64,000 nt of DNA. Source: JALYNX01 sp035292685. GTDB taxonomy: Bacteria > Actinomycetota > Acidimicrobiia > Spongiisociales > ZC4RG35. Below are positions 1 through 9,243 of this stretch, piece by piece. The stretch spans positions 1 to 64,000 of the forward strand of contig DATDPP010000072.1 in assembly GCA_035292685.1 (NCBI GenBank), written 5' to 3'. The notes under the pieces are model-generated. The model was given only the letters and a program-made list of their open reading frames with translations. It was not told the origin of the DNA and did not search any database. How positions within the stretch are numbered: the first letter of the stretch is position 1; each line of letters starts with the position of its first letter. A program made the translations under genes and the position numbers.

Positions 1-47
1 CCCTGATCTGGATTACACTGTCGTAACTCAGGCGACCAGGCGGAGCG

Positions 48-2870
48 TTGTCCACAGACTCGATCCTCATCAGGGGCGCCCGTGAGCACAATCTGAAGAA
101 CCTCACGGTCGAACTGCCCCGCAACCAACTCATCGTCTTCACAGGGCTCTCCGGGTCGGGGAAGTCCTCGCTGGCGTTCGACACCATCTACGCCGAGGGC
201 CAGCGACGTTACGTGGAGTCGTTGTCGGCCTATGCCCGTCAGTTCCTGGGGCAGATGGACAAACCCGATGTCGACTTCATCGAGGGCCTGTCGCCGGCGA
301 TTTCCATCGATCAGAAGACGGCATCCCGGAACCCACGTTCCACGGTAGGCACCGTCACCGAGGTCCATGACTATCTCCGCCTTCTCTACGCCCGGATCGG
401 GATCGCCCACTGCCCCAACGACGGGACCCCTGTGGAGCGCCAGACCCCCCAGCAGATCGTGGACCGCATCCTCGAACTGGAGGAGGGGACCCGCTTCTTG
501 GTGCTGGCCCCGGTAGTGCGGGGGCGCAAGGGCGAGTACGAGGGCCTCCTCTCCGACCTGGCCAAGCAGGGCTTTGCCCGGGCCCGAATCGACGGCGAGG
601 TCTGGGAGCTCACCGAGGAGATCAAGCTCGATCGGTACTACCAGCACACCATCGAGGTGGTGGTCGATCGTCTCGTCCGCAAGGAGGGGATGACCCAACG
701 TCTCACCCAGTCGCTGGAGACGGCGCTGACCCTGACCGAGGGGGTGGCCGACATCGAGATCGAAGGCGGCGCCACCCTCACCTTCTCCCAGCACTTGGCC
801 TGCTCGAAATGTGGTCTCAGCTTCGAGGACCTTCAGCCCCGGAACTTCTCCTTCAACAGCCCCTACGGGGCCTGTCCCGAATGCTCGGGTATCGGCACCA
901 GGTACCAGGTGGACCCCGAGTTGGTGATCGCCGACCCTGACCTGTCGATGAACGAAGGCGCGGTATCTATGTGGGCCTCCAACCGGATGCGTTACTACTA
1001 CCGGTTGTTGAGCGGGCTGGGCGAGGTGTTCGGCTTCTCGATGGACACCCCGTGGAAGGATCTCTCCGACGAGGTGAAGGAAAAGATCCTCTACGGCACC
1101 GGCGAGGAGAGGATCACCGTCCACTACACCAACCGCTTCGGGCGACAACGACAGTGGACGACCACCTTCGAGGGTGCGGTCCCCTTCCTCACCCGGCGTC
1201 ACGAGTCGGCCGAATCTGATTCCGCCCGGGAGTACTACCAGGAGTACATGGCCCAGGTTCCCTGCGACGCCTGTGACGGAGGGCGCCTCAACCCGGTGGC
1301 GCTCGCGGTGACCATCGCCGGCCGCAATATCGCCGCCGTCTCCGATCTCAGTCTCGGCGATGCCGAGGAGTTCTTCGATCGACTCGAGCTCACCGAGCGC
1401 GAGGCCAAGATCGCCGAGCGGGTGCTCAAAGAGGTGAGAGCCCGAATCAGGTTCCTGCTCGACGTCGGGCTCGACTACCTGTCCTTGTCCCGTTCGGCGG
1501 CGACCTTGGCCGGAGGCGAGGCGCAGCGGATCAGGCTGGCAACCCAGATCGGGTCCGGCCTGGTTGGGGTCCTTTACATCCTCGACGAGCCATCGATCGG
1601 CCTTCACCAGCGTGACAATCAGCGTCTTATCGAGACCCTGATCCGGCTCCGTGATCTCGGCAACACCCTGATCGTCGTCGAGCACGACGAGGACACCATC
1701 AGGGTGGCCGATCACATCGTCGACATCGGGCCCGGCGCCGGGGAGCACGGCGGCGACATCGTGGCCCAGGGCACCATCGAAGACATAACGAGACAGCCCG
1801 ACTCCATAACGGGGGACTATCTGGCCGGGCGACGTCAGATCCCGGTCCCGTTCCTACGACGTTCCGGAAACGGTGAGACGATCCGGGTGCTAGGGGCGAC
1901 CGAGAACAACCTCCAGGGGATCGACGTCGAGTTCCCGCTCGGGGTGTTCACCGCAGTGACCGGTGTCTCCGGATCGGGGAAGTCGTCCCTGATCGAGGAG
2001 ATCCTGTGGAAGACGCTGGCCAATCGGGTTAATCGGGCCCGGGTGGTCCCCGGCCGACACAAGAAGGTGGAGGGCATCGAGTTCATCGACAAGGTGATCG
2101 ACATCGACCAGTCGCCCATCGGCCGGACCCCTCGCTCCAACCCGGCCACCTACACCAAGTTGTTCGACCACATCCGCGCCCTCTACGCCCAGACCGCCGA
2201 GGCGCGGGCCCGTGGCTACAAACAAGGGAGGTTCTCGTTCAACGTCAAAGGGGGTCGTTGCCAGTCGTGTTCGGGCGACGGGACCATCAAGATCGAGATG
2301 CACTTCCTGCCCGACGTCTACGTGCCGTGCGAGGTCTGCGGCGGGAAGCGCTACAACCGGGAGACACTGGAGATCCTGTGGAAGGGCCACAACATCTCCG
2401 AGGTCCTGGAGATGTCGGTCGAGGAGGCACTCGGCTTCTTCGAGAACCAGCCCAAGATCGTGCGCATCCTGCAGACCCTCTTCGATGTCGGCCTTGGCTA
2501 TGTGAGGCTTGGCCAGCCGGCGACCACCCTGTCCGGGGGCGAGGCGCAGCGGATAAAGCTGGCCTCGGAATTGGGCAGACGCTCCACCGGGCGCACCTTC
2601 TACATCCTCGACGAGCCGACCACCGGTCTTCATTTCGAGGACATCCGCAAGCTGCTCCAGGTCCTGCAGCGTCTCGTCGACTCGGGGAACACGGTGGTGG
2701 TGATCGAGCACAACCTCGAGGTGGTCAAGTCGGTGGACTATGTGATCGACCTCGGGCCCGAAGGGGGCAGCGGCGGAGGGAGGGTGGTGGCCACCGGGAC
2801 CCCCGAAGAGGTAGCCCAAGTGGGGGAGAGCTACACCGGCAAGTTCCTCCGCGAGTTGGTCGGGGGTTGA
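48..2870 (+). CDS. uvrA: Excinuclease ABC subunit A
   Basis: UvrA is the damage-recognition ATPase of nucleotide excision repair; it loads UvrB on DNA in the cytoplasm. The 940-aa product has the usual two-ABC architecture. The first Walker A, GLSGSGKS, is near residues 33-40 and the second, GVSGSGKS, near 640. Two ABC signatures (LAGGEAQRI and LSGGEAQRI) are each followed by an ILDEP Walker B. CxxC pairs near residues 253 and 280 and again near 745 and 770 form the zinc modules. The chosen start is a TTG at the 5' edge, which gives the normal N-terminus leading into IRGAREHNL. uvrC lies about 4.5 kb downstream but is not in the same transcription unit. Confidence 0.97.
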   Translation: MSTDSILIRGAREHNLKNLTVELPRNQLIVFTGLSGSGKSSLAFDTIYAEGQRRYVESLSAYARQFLGQMDKPDVDFIEGLSPAISIDQKTASRNPRSTVGTVTEVHDYLRLLYARIGIAHCPNDGTPVERQTPQQIVDRILELEEGTRFLVLAPVVRGRKGEYEGLLSDLAKQGFARARIDGEVWELTEEIKLDRYYQHTIEVVVDRLVRKEGMTQRLTQSLETALTLTEGVADIEIEGGATLTFSQHLACSKCGLSFEDLQPRNFSFNSPYGACPECSGIGTRYQVDPELVIADPDLSMNEGAVSMWASNRMRYYYRLLSGLGEVFGFSMDTPWKDLSDEVKEKILYGTGEERITVHYTNRFGRQRQWTTTFEGAVPFLTRRHESAESDSAREYYQEYMAQVPCDACDGGRLNPVALAVTIAGRNIAAVSDLSLGDAEEFFDRLELTEREAKIAERVLKEVRARIRFLLDVGLDYLSLSRSAATLAGGEAQRIRLATQIGSGLVGVLYILDEPSIGLHQRDNQRLIETLIRLRDLGNTLIVVEHDEDTIRVADHIVDIGPGAGEHGGDIVAQGTIEDITRQPDSITGDYLAGRRQIPVPFLRRSGNGETIRVLGATENNLQGIDVEFPLGVFTAVTGVSGSGKSSLIEEILWKTLANRVNRARVVPGRHKKVEGIEFIDKVIDIDQSPIGRTPRSNPATYTKLFDHIRALYAQTAEARARGYKQGRFSFNVKGGRCQSCSGDGTIKIEMHFLPDVYVPCEVCGGKRYNRETLEILWKGHNISEVLEMSVEEALGFFENQPKIVRILQTLFDVGLGYVRLGQPATTLSGGEAQRIKLASELGRRSTGRTFYILDEPTTGLHFEDIRKLLQVLQRLVDSGNTVVVIEHNLEVVKSVDYVIDLGPEGGSGGGRVVATGTPEEVAQVGESYTGKFLRELVGG

Positions 2871-2900
2871 GGGCCTAACACCTCAACGTCGATTCCGTCG

Positions 2901-3887
2901 ATGCCGATCAAAACGGTGTCAATGCGGCGTGAACATCGTCCCGAGGTGCTGGTCGTCTCCGTAATCGTCCTGCTGACGGCCTTCTACGTCCGAGCCGAGT
3001 ACGTCCCTCCCTGGGCCGAGAGAAATCTGGAACTGGCCGAGGGGAAATGGGACTTGCCGGTCTCGGACGTGGGCCCCTGGTTCTCGGCCTGGACGTTGGG
3101 AGACGGCCAGGCCTTCGCCGTGATCGCGTCAGATCCCCTCGGCCTCGAGATTGGTGACGACCTCAGGGACCCGGCCTATCGCTATCAGCGAGCCGGGTAC
3201 TCGTGGCTGGTGTGGGCCGCAAGCGGGGGTCAGAGGGGTCTGATCCCCTACGCCATGGCGGCAGTCGGCGCGCTGGCGGTGGTTGGGACCTTGGTTCTCG
3301 CCATCTCTCTCCGGGAGCGTTTGGGCCCCTCTGTCTGGTTCTTGGTGCTCAACCCCGCCCTCTACATCGGATTTGCGGGAGACACCGCCGAGCCCCTCGC
3401 CATTCTGTTCCTCGGTCTGGCGCTGGCCTCAAACCACCCGTGGGCGGGGGCCGCCCTCGGTGTGACCCGACCCGACTATCTCCTCGCCCTCCTCGGGCGA
3501 TGGAAGACCTTCGCCTCTGGGGTAGGGGCGGCACTGCTTGTGGTGGGGTATTCCGTCGTCCGCTTCGGGATCGAGACGCTGCTCCCACAGGGTGCGCGTC
3601 TATTCGGTTTCCCGATGGCGGGTTATGTGGAAAGCCCTTCGGTCGCCGGATGGGTGCTGGCCCTACTCGCACTGGCCACGTTGGCAATCGGGGCTCGTTA
3701 CCGGAATTGGACGTGGGTGGTGGTTGGTCTCTACGTTCTCTGCTTCTCACAAACCGTGGTTCTGGAACCGGTCAACGCCTGGCGGGCGGCGGGTTTGATG
3801 CCGGTGCTCTGGGCGTTCGGCCCCTGGGTGGCACCGGCTCAGGAGGTGGCGGAGCCCGAGGGCTCCCCGGTGGCCGCAGTCGCCTGA
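2901..3887 (+). CDS. Polytopic membrane protein, GT-C-like, paralogue of the convergent neighbour
   Basis: This 328-aa protein has about eight hydrophobic segments and no soluble domain. After the first membrane segment an outer loop carries a DGQAFAVIA motif and then AYRYQRAGY, followed later by LNP in a membrane segment. A DGQ motif followed by an AYRYxR motif is typical of actinobacterial GT-C-like proteins implicated in cell-surface glycopolymer synthesis. That assignment is inferred from the motif pattern only. The convergent gene 3839-4912 shares both motifs. The two coding regions overlap tail to tail by 49 bases. ATG 2901 is used; ATG 2922 is equally possible, and neither has a clear ribosome binding site. 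Confidence 0.75.
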   Translation: MPIKTVSMRREHRPEVLVVSVIVLLTAFYVRAEYVPPWAERNLELAEGKWDLPVSDVGPWFSAWTLGDGQAFAVIASDPLGLEIGDDLRDPAYRYQRAGYSWLVWAASGGQRGLIPYAMAAVGALAVVGTLVLAISLRERLGPSVWFLVLNPALYIGFAGDTAEPLAILFLGLALASNHPWAGAALGVTRPDYLLALLGRWKTFASGVGAALLVVGYSVVRFGIETLLPQGARLFGFPMAGYVESPSVAGWVLALLALATLAIGARYRNWTWVVVGLYVLCFSQTVVLEPVNAWRAAGLMPVLWAFGPWVAPAQEVAEPEGSPVAAVA

Positions 3888-4912
3888 CCCGCCTCGTCTT
3901 CGGGGAGTTTCTCAGCGCCGAAGGCGAGGACGACGAGGACCGCCAGTGGAGCGAAGGCTCGTGCCGCGTTGTTACCGAAGTCCCACACCCAGTTGGACGA
4001 GATCAGGGCCAGGGCGGACCATCCCAGGATCGGCCAGCGCAACCAGGTCGACCTCGTGATGCCGACCACCAGCCCGGCCAGCACCGTTACCAGCCCGAAC
4101 CCGAGATAGGTCAGCTCTTCGACGTCGAGGTCTGGCCAATTGGCGGCACCGTCGACGATCCCCAACAACGGAAGGGCGAGATTGCCCCGCCCGGTGAAGC
4201 CGTCGCCGAAGGTGAGTGTGAGCCAGGTCATCCAGGCGAGAAGAACCAGCAATGAGATACCCGCCAGCACCCAACGCTTCCTGTCACGTCCGATCGCGAG
4301 GCCGATCGGCGTGACCAGGTAGACGTCTTTGGCCAGGGTGGAGAGGGCGAAGCTGACGGCTGGCCAGGCGAGTCTCGCCCCCATGGTCATCAGCCCCACC
4401 ATCATCAAGGCGAGCGCCAGGGTGTCGGAGGTGAGCAGCCGCACCGAAAGCCACACCCCTGGGTTGAGGAGCACCGCGAGCGCGGCCCATTCGCTGATCC
4501 CCAATCGGGTGCCGAGGACTGCGGTAGCCCCTGAGGCCACCGCAGTCGAGGCGATGGTGACCACAATCATCCCGACCAGAAGCGCGGTTCCCTCCAAGAC
4601 CCCGAATCCCGAAGAGAAGAGTGGATAGAGGATGCGGCGATAGCGGTAGGCGGCGTGGTCGAGAAGCGGCCCAACCTCGTCACCGGTCAAATCGAGCCCA
4701 ATGGCGTAGTAGATTTGACCGTCATGTCCGGGGCCAGAGGCGAGAGGAACCTCCCCGAGCTGTGACTCGATCAGAGGCCGGACGTCACTGGCCTCACCGA
4801 CCTGGAGCAGTCCCTCGACCCCTCCCACCGCCTCGGATTGGGCCCAGAGCAGGATCGCCGCTGCGACGGCGCCGATCACGGCCCATCGGATGAATGCAGC
4901 ACGAGCGGACAC
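3839..4912 (-). CDS. Polytopic membrane protein, GT-C-like
   Basis: This 357-aa protein has an N-terminal membrane anchor, an outer loop with GHDGQIYYAIG and AYRYRRILYPL, and eight or more further hydrophobic helices. The loop motifs match those of the convergent gene 2901-3887, so the two look like diverged paralogues. The acidic DGQ-containing loop after helix 1 is where GT-C glycosyltransferases carry their catalytic acid, so a polyprenyl-sugar transferase role is possible but unproven. The start is GTG. The gene is divergent from the nucleotide-sugar epimerase at 4976, which fits a surface-polysaccharide context. Confidence 0.75.
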   Translation of the reverse strand: MSARAAFIRWAVIGAVAAAILLWAQSEAVGGVEGLLQVGEASDVRPLIESQLGEVPLASGPGHDGQIYYAIGLDLTGDEVGPLLDHAAYRYRRILYPLFSSGFGVLEGTALLVGMIVVTIASTAVASGATAVLGTRLGISEWAALAVLLNPGVWLSVRLLTSDTLALALMMVGLMTMGARLAWPAVSFALSTLAKDVYLVTPIGLAIGRDRKRWVLAGISLLVLLAWMTWLTLTFGDGFTGRGNLALPLLGIVDGAANWPDLDVEELTYLGFGLVTVLAGLVVGITRSTWLRWPILGWSALALISSNWVWDFGNNAARAFAPLAVLVVLAFGAEKLPEDEAGQATAATGEPSGSATS

Positions 4913-4975
4913 TCCGGGGTCAGTTTGTCATAGCCGGCGTGAGATTCTCGGCTCAACGTCTCCGCAGACCTGCCG

Positions 4976-5995
4976 ATGTACCCTGACAGGATCTTGGAGG
5001 CCTCCGACTTGTCAGACATACGCCGGTCGGGATTTGGCGGCTTTCCGGAACTCGAGGGCAAGCACGCCGTGGTCATGGGTGGCGCCGGGTTTCTCGGCTC
5101 ACACATCTGCACCCGGTTGATGTACTCGGGAACCAAAGTCACCTGTCTCGACAACCTGATCACAGGGAGCGCGGCAAACGTCTCCCATCTCATGGGGGAC
5201 AGGCGCTTCCACCTCATCGACTACGACGTGACCGACTTCATGCATGTCTCCGGTGACGTCGACTACGTCCTCAACTTCGCCTCCCCCGCCTCACCGGTCG
5301 ATTATCTGAAATGGCCGATCCACACCCTGAAGGTGGGCGCCTTCGGGACCCACAAGGGTCTCGGGCTGGCGCTGGACAAGGGGGCGGTCTTCTTCCTCGC
5401 CTCGACTTCGGAGGTCTACGGCGATCCTCAGGTGAACCCTCAACCCGAGAGTTATTGGGGAAACGTCAACCCGATCGGCCCCCGCGGGGTTTACGACGAG
5501 GCGAAGCGGTTCGCCGAAGCGCTCACGCTCGCCTACAACCGGGAGCATGGTCTGCAGACCCGCATCGTGAGGATCTTCAACTCGTTTGGCCCTCGGATGC
5601 GACCGGACGACGGGCGGGCAGTGCCCGCCTTCTTCAAGGCTGCTCTGGAGAACCGCCCCCTTCCCGTTTTTGGCGATGGTTCCCAGACCCGGTCATTGTG
5701 TTACGTCGACGACGAGGTCGAGGGAATCCTTCGTTTGCTTCTTTCGGACGAAACGGGTCCGGTCAATATCGGGAACCCCGAAGAGGTGACCATGGTGGAA
5801 CTGGCCGAACTGGTGCAAGACGTCGTCGGCAACCACCCGGGGATCGAGTTCCATCCGCTGCCGACCGACGACCCGACGGTGAGATGTCCCGACACCACCA
5901 GGGCAGAGGAGATCCTAGGTTGGAAGGCACAGATCCCGCTTCGCGACGGTCTGGAGCGGACCCTGCCCTGGTTCAAGGAAGTCCTCGGGTACTAA
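4976..5995 (+). CDS. NAD-dependent epimerase/dehydratase, UDP-glucuronate decarboxylase-like
   Basis: This is an extended short-chain dehydrogenase of 339 aa. It has a Rossmann NAD site GGAGFLGSH near residues 35-43 and the catalytic YDEAK motif near residue 165, preceded by a STSEVYG strand. The segment SPASPVDY and the length match UDP-xylose synthase (UDP-glucuronate decarboxylase) and its relatives, so the substrate is probably a UDP-sugar. About 25 residues precede the usual N-terminus, and no ribosome binding site marks ATG 4976. A start closer to GKHAVVMGG is possible. Its neighbour on the other strand is the GT-C-like membrane protein. Confidence 0.85.
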   Translation: MYPDRILEASDLSDIRRSGFGGFPELEGKHAVVMGGAGFLGSHICTRLMYSGTKVTCLDNLITGSAANVSHLMGDRRFHLIDYDVTDFMHVSGDVDYVLNFASPASPVDYLKWPIHTLKVGAFGTHKGLGLALDKGAVFFLASTSEVYGDPQVNPQPESYWGNVNPIGPRGVYDEAKRFAEALTLAYNREHGLQTRIVRIFNSFGPRMRPDDGRAVPAFFKAALENRPLPVFGDGSQTRSLCYVDDEVEGILRLLLSDETGPVNIGNPEEVTMVELAELVQDVVGNHPGIEFHPLPTDDPTVRCPDTTRAEEILGWKAQIPLRDGLERTLPWFKEVLGY

Positions 5996-6011
5996 GGCTC
6001 GATAGCCTCGC

Positions 6012-6692
6012 GTGATGACCTGGTCCGAGATGGGGGAGTGGTGGCTCAATGAGGTAGCCGACGACCCCGCGTACGAATCGGTTGTCACCCCGATGCTGCT
6101 CGACATCCTCGAGCCCGACCCAGGGGCCCTCTATCTCGACCTGGGGAGTGGCGAGGGGCGGGTGATGCGCGCTGTCCTAGAGCGAGGCAGTCGGGTTCAC
6201 GGGGTCGAGTTGAATCAGGTACTGGCGTCCCGATCGAGGGCCATCGGGCCGACGGTGATCGCGGAGTTGCCCGACCTCTCTTATTTCAGACCCGACGTCT
6301 ACGACGGGGCCTACTGCGTCGGGGTCCTGGAGCACGTGCCGGATCACCTGGCGTTCTTTGCCGCAGTCGCCCGAGTGGTCAAGCCGGGGCAGCCCCTGGC
6401 TCTGGTCATGAATCATTCGGTTTGGACCGCTCCGAGGTCGACTCCGATCACCGACGCCGACGGCGAAGTCCTATGGCGTCCCGGGGATTACCTGTCAGAG
6501 GGTTTCTTCGACGAGCCCGCCGATGAAGTCATGATCAGATTCCATCACCGTCCAATCAGCTCCCTGCTCAATGCGGCGGCGGGCGTCGGCTGGAGCCTGG
6601 AGAGGATGGTGGAGACCTCCCACCATGAGTTGGATGATCAGACCGGCATCCCGCGTCTCATGGCAATCCGGTGGCGGTTGATAGCTTCCTAG
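6012..6692 (+). CDS. Class I SAM-dependent methyltransferase
   Basis: The 226-aa protein has a Methyltransf_11-type core. Motif I, LDLGSGEGRV, is near residue 39, followed by an acidic strand end in GVELNQ. A post-motif segment, GVLEHVPDH, is typical of the family. No target-recognition domain is visible, so the substrate is unknown. GTG 6012 is followed directly by ATG 6015 and either may initiate. It lies 16 bases after the sugar epimerase gene and could be co-transcribed with it. Confidence 0.8.
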   Translation: MMTWSEMGEWWLNEVADDPAYESVVTPMLLDILEPDPGALYLDLGSGEGRVMRAVLERGSRVHGVELNQVLASRSRAIGPTVIAELPDLSYFRPDVYDGAYCVGVLEHVPDHLAFFAAVARVVKPGQPLALVMNHSVWTAPRSTPITDADGEVLWRPGDYLSEGFFDEPADEVMIRFHHRPISSLLNAAAGVGWSLERMVETSHHELDDQTGIPRLMAIRWRLIAS

Positions 6693-6713
6693 ACGCATTT
6701 CCGCATTGCAGAT

Positions 6714-7019
6714 ATGCTGTTGTCTGTGTCGGAGCGATTCAGCGGTGTGATCCAGGTACGAGAACGCGGTGTGGTGACACTTCCCGCCGACTTGCGACGT
6801 CGTCTGGGACTCGATCGAGGTCAAGTCCACCTTGAAGTCGTCGAACGAGATGACGGCGTGATCGAGCTTCGCCCATCGGTTGTCGTGCCGGTCGACCAGG
6901 CATGGTTCTGGTCCGAGCGCTGGCAACGCATGGAACATGAAGCCGACGCCGACTTTGAGGCAGGGAGGGTGGTTGAGACCGACTCCCTTGACGAGCTGCT
7001 CGCCGCCCTGGAGGATTGA
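6714..7019 (+). CDS. AbrB/MazE-type DNA-binding antitoxin
   Basis: This 101-aa protein has a SpoVT/AbrB-like swapped-hairpin domain. The diagnostic segment VRERGVVTLPADLRRRLGL lies at residues 15-33, followed by an acidic tail that would bind a toxin. The next gene, at 7016, overlaps it by four bases (TTGA) and encodes a RelE/ParE-like basic protein. Together they form a toxin-antitoxin module that probably represses its own promoter. ATG 6714 is used; GTG 6726 is an in-frame alternative. Confidence 0.8.
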   Translation: MLLSVSERFSGVIQVRERGVVTLPADLRRRLGLDRGQVHLEVVERDDGVIELRPSVVVPVDQAWFWSERWQRMEHEADADFEAGRVVETDSLDELLAALED

Positions 7020-7372
7020 CGGGGGTATTGCTCGTGGGGAGATTCTTGCGATACATCCTGTCTTTGGCTGCGCGCTCCGACTTTCGGCGACTTTCGGAAT
7101 CAGAGAAGCGGTTATTCACCCGGGCCGTCCGCGAGTTCAACGCTGCAGCGGATCGCTTCATTGAAACCAAGGATCAATCGTCGTGGCCGTCTTCACTGCG
7201 TATCAAGCAGGTCTCCAGCGCCCCTGGTGTGTTCGAGATGACTTGGTCGTACAGCGGGCCGGATGGTCGCGCCACCTGGGAATGGACCACGGTCACCGAC
7301 GAAGTCGGAACCAAGAATCCTGCGGTCAGGTGGCGCCGAATCGGTGGTCATAACGTCTTCCAAGGCCCATGA
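7016..7372 (+). CDS. RelE/ParE-family toxin-like protein
   Basis: The 118-aa product is small and basic. It has an alpha-helical front (RRLSESEKRLFTRAVREF) and a beta-rich second half ending in VRWRRIGGHNVF, which is the layout of RelE/ParE/HigB toxins. These act as ribosome-dependent ribonucleases or gyrase poisons; which applies here cannot be told. The TTG start overlaps the antitoxin stop as TTGA, which is good evidence for a coupled pair. A GTG at 7034 is an alternative start. Confidence 0.7.
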   Translation: MTGVLLVGRFLRYILSLAARSDFRRLSESEKRLFTRAVREFNAAADRFIETKDQSSWPSSLRIKQVSSAPGVFEMTWSYSGPDGRATWEWTTVTDEVGTKNPAVRWRRIGGHNVFQGP

Positions 7373-7405
7373 CCGAGTACCCATGGGGCCCTCTACTCTG
7401 AGAGC

Positions 7406-9232
7406 GTGTTCGAGCGACCGAAGCCTGCCGACATCCCGGACCAGCCGGGGGCCTACCTGTTTCGTGACCAGCACGGGAAGGTGATCTACGTAGGCAAGGC
7501 GAAGTCATTGCGAAGCCGGGTCTCCTCCTATTTCGGAGTGGGGCTCCACCCTCGCACCCAGAACATGGTGGACCACGCCCGGGCAGTGGAATGGATCATC
7601 ACCGAGTCCGAGGTGGCGGCGATCATGCTGGAGTACTCGCTGATCAAGCGGAATCGGCCCCGATTCAACATTCGCCTCGTCGACGACAAGTCCTATCCCT
7701 ATTTGGCCATCACCCGAAGCGACGAATGGCCCCGGGCCCGGGTGCTCAGGGGCGCCAAGCGGAAGGGCTACGAGTACTTCGGCCCCTACGCCCACACCTA
7801 CTCCGTCCGCAAGACGCTCGACCAATTGCTGCGTACCTTCCCGGTTCGCACCTGCTCCGACTCCCTGTTCGGGCGGCAGAAGGCGCAAGGACGCCCATGT
7901 CTCTTGTTCCACATCGAGAAATGCTCCGGCCCGTGTATCGGAGAGGTGACGCCCGAGGAGTACTCCGGGATGGTGGATGGGCTGGCGGGTTTCCTTCGGG
8001 GTGACACCGAGGGGGTGGTAGCGGATCTCGAAGACCGGATGTGGCAGGCCTCGGAGCGTCAGGAGTTCGAGCTGGCAGCCCGTAACCGCGACCGCATCGA
8101 GGACGTGCGGAGGGCCTTGCTCCGGCAGGAGGTGGTAACCGAGCGGCCCGAGGACTTCGACCTCGTCGCCTTCCACGGCGACGACCTGGAGTCGGCGTTC
8201 CAAATGCTGCATGTTCGGCGGGGCCGGGTGGTGGGCCGGAGAGGAGTGGTGGTCGACCGGGTCGAGGAGCTGACCGACGCCGAGTTGATGGGCCGGGTGA
8301 TTCGGCAGCTCTATGGCGACGAGGCGCCTCCACGGGAGGTCCTGGTGTCGATCCAGCCCACCGAAGTCGACCTCCTCAGCGAATGGCTGAGTGCGTCCCG
8401 GGGGTCCCGGGTGGATCTGCGGGTTCCCCGGCGCGGCGCGAAGCGTCGTCTGATGGAAACAGCGTCAACCAACGCTGCCGAGGCCTTCGGGCGTCATCGG
8501 CTGAGACGGCATCGTGACCACAATGCCCGGGCCCGGGCCCTGCGGTCGCTACAGGAAGTCCTCGATCTGCCGGTTGCGCCTCTCCGCATCGAGGCCTACG
8601 ACGTCTCCACCCTGCAGGGCACGAACACCGTTTCCTCCATGGTGGTTCTCGAGGACGGAATCCCGAAACCGTCGGAGTATCGGCGTTTCAAGATCCGGAC
8701 CATCCAGGGACAGGACGACTTCGCCTCCATGGAGGAGACCCTCCGCCGTCGATTCAAGGCCTATCTCGCCGAACGCGACCGACCGGTCCCGGGGCAGGGG
8801 AAGTTCTCCTACCCGCCATCTTTGGTGGTCGTCGACGGTGGCCCTGGGCAGCTGGGAAGGGCGGTGAAGGTCCTCGACGAGCTCGACCTCGACATCCCCG
8901 CGATCGGGCTGGCGAAACGGATGGAGGAGGTCTATCTCCCCGCGCTGCCCGATCCTGTCCGCATCCCCCGCGATGCCGAGGCGTTGTACCTGCTTCAACA
9001 GGTGAGAGACGAGGCGCACCGTTTTGCGATCACCTATCACCGCCAACTCCGATCGAAGTCGATGGTCGACTCGGTGCTGGACGACGTGCCCGGGCTCGGC
9101 CCGAAACGCAAACGAGACCTGATCCGTCGCTTCGGATCCTTGAAGAAGATTCGTGAAGCGGGAGCGGACGATTTGGCAGAAGTGGTCCCGAGGAACGTGG
9201 CGGTCGATCTGTACGCTGCCCTGCACAACTGA
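7406..9232 (+). CDS. uvrC: Excinuclease ABC subunit C
   Basis: UvrC makes both incisions around a lesion bound by UvrB. The 608-aa sequence opens with a GIY-YIG nuclease domain at residues 12-95 (GAYLF, then VIYVGKAK). A UvrB-binding UVR helix pair follows near 200-235. The RNase H-like second nuclease has EAYDVSTLQG and VVVDGGPGQL, and the C-terminus has a helix-hairpin-helix (VPGLGPKRKRDLIRRFGS). Length and domain order are normal. The start is GTG. uvrC followed by rapZ and yvcK is a conserved actinobacterial order. Confidence 0.97.
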   Translation: MFERPKPADIPDQPGAYLFRDQHGKVIYVGKAKSLRSRVSSYFGVGLHPRTQNMVDHARAVEWIITESEVAAIMLEYSLIKRNRPRFNIRLVDDKSYPYLAITRSDEWPRARVLRGAKRKGYEYFGPYAHTYSVRKTLDQLLRTFPVRTCSDSLFGRQKAQGRPCLLFHIEKCSGPCIGEVTPEEYSGMVDGLAGFLRGDTEGVVADLEDRMWQASERQEFELAARNRDRIEDVRRALLRQEVVTERPEDFDLVAFHGDDLESAFQMLHVRRGRVVGRRGVVVDRVEELTDAELMGRVIRQLYGDEAPPREVLVSIQPTEVDLLSEWLSASRGSRVDLRVPRRGAKRRLMETASTNAAEAFGRHRLRRHRDHNARARALRSLQEVLDLPVAPLRIEAYDVSTLQGTNTVSSMVVLEDGIPKPSEYRRFKIRTIQGQDDFASMEETLRRRFKAYLAERDRPVPGQGKFSYPPSLVVVDGGPGQLGRAVKVLDELDLDIPAIGLAKRMEEVYLPALPDPVRIPRDAEALYLLQQVRDEAHRFAITYHRQLRSKSMVDSVLDDVPGLGPKRKRDLIRRFGSLKKIREAGADDLAEVVPRNVAVDLYAALHN

Positions 9233-9243
9233 TCGAGGTCGCG

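Noticed and set aside
1890..2819. 309-codon open frame antisense to uvrA
   Set aside because: Long antisense frames are common in high-GC coding DNA; the translation is low-complexity His/Leu/Gly-rich and has no domain, while uvrA is fully supported.
2866..2887. Hairpin GTTGAGG/CCTCAAC as a uvrA terminator
   Set aside because: The 7-bp stem has an 8-nt loop, includes the stop codon and has no following T-run.
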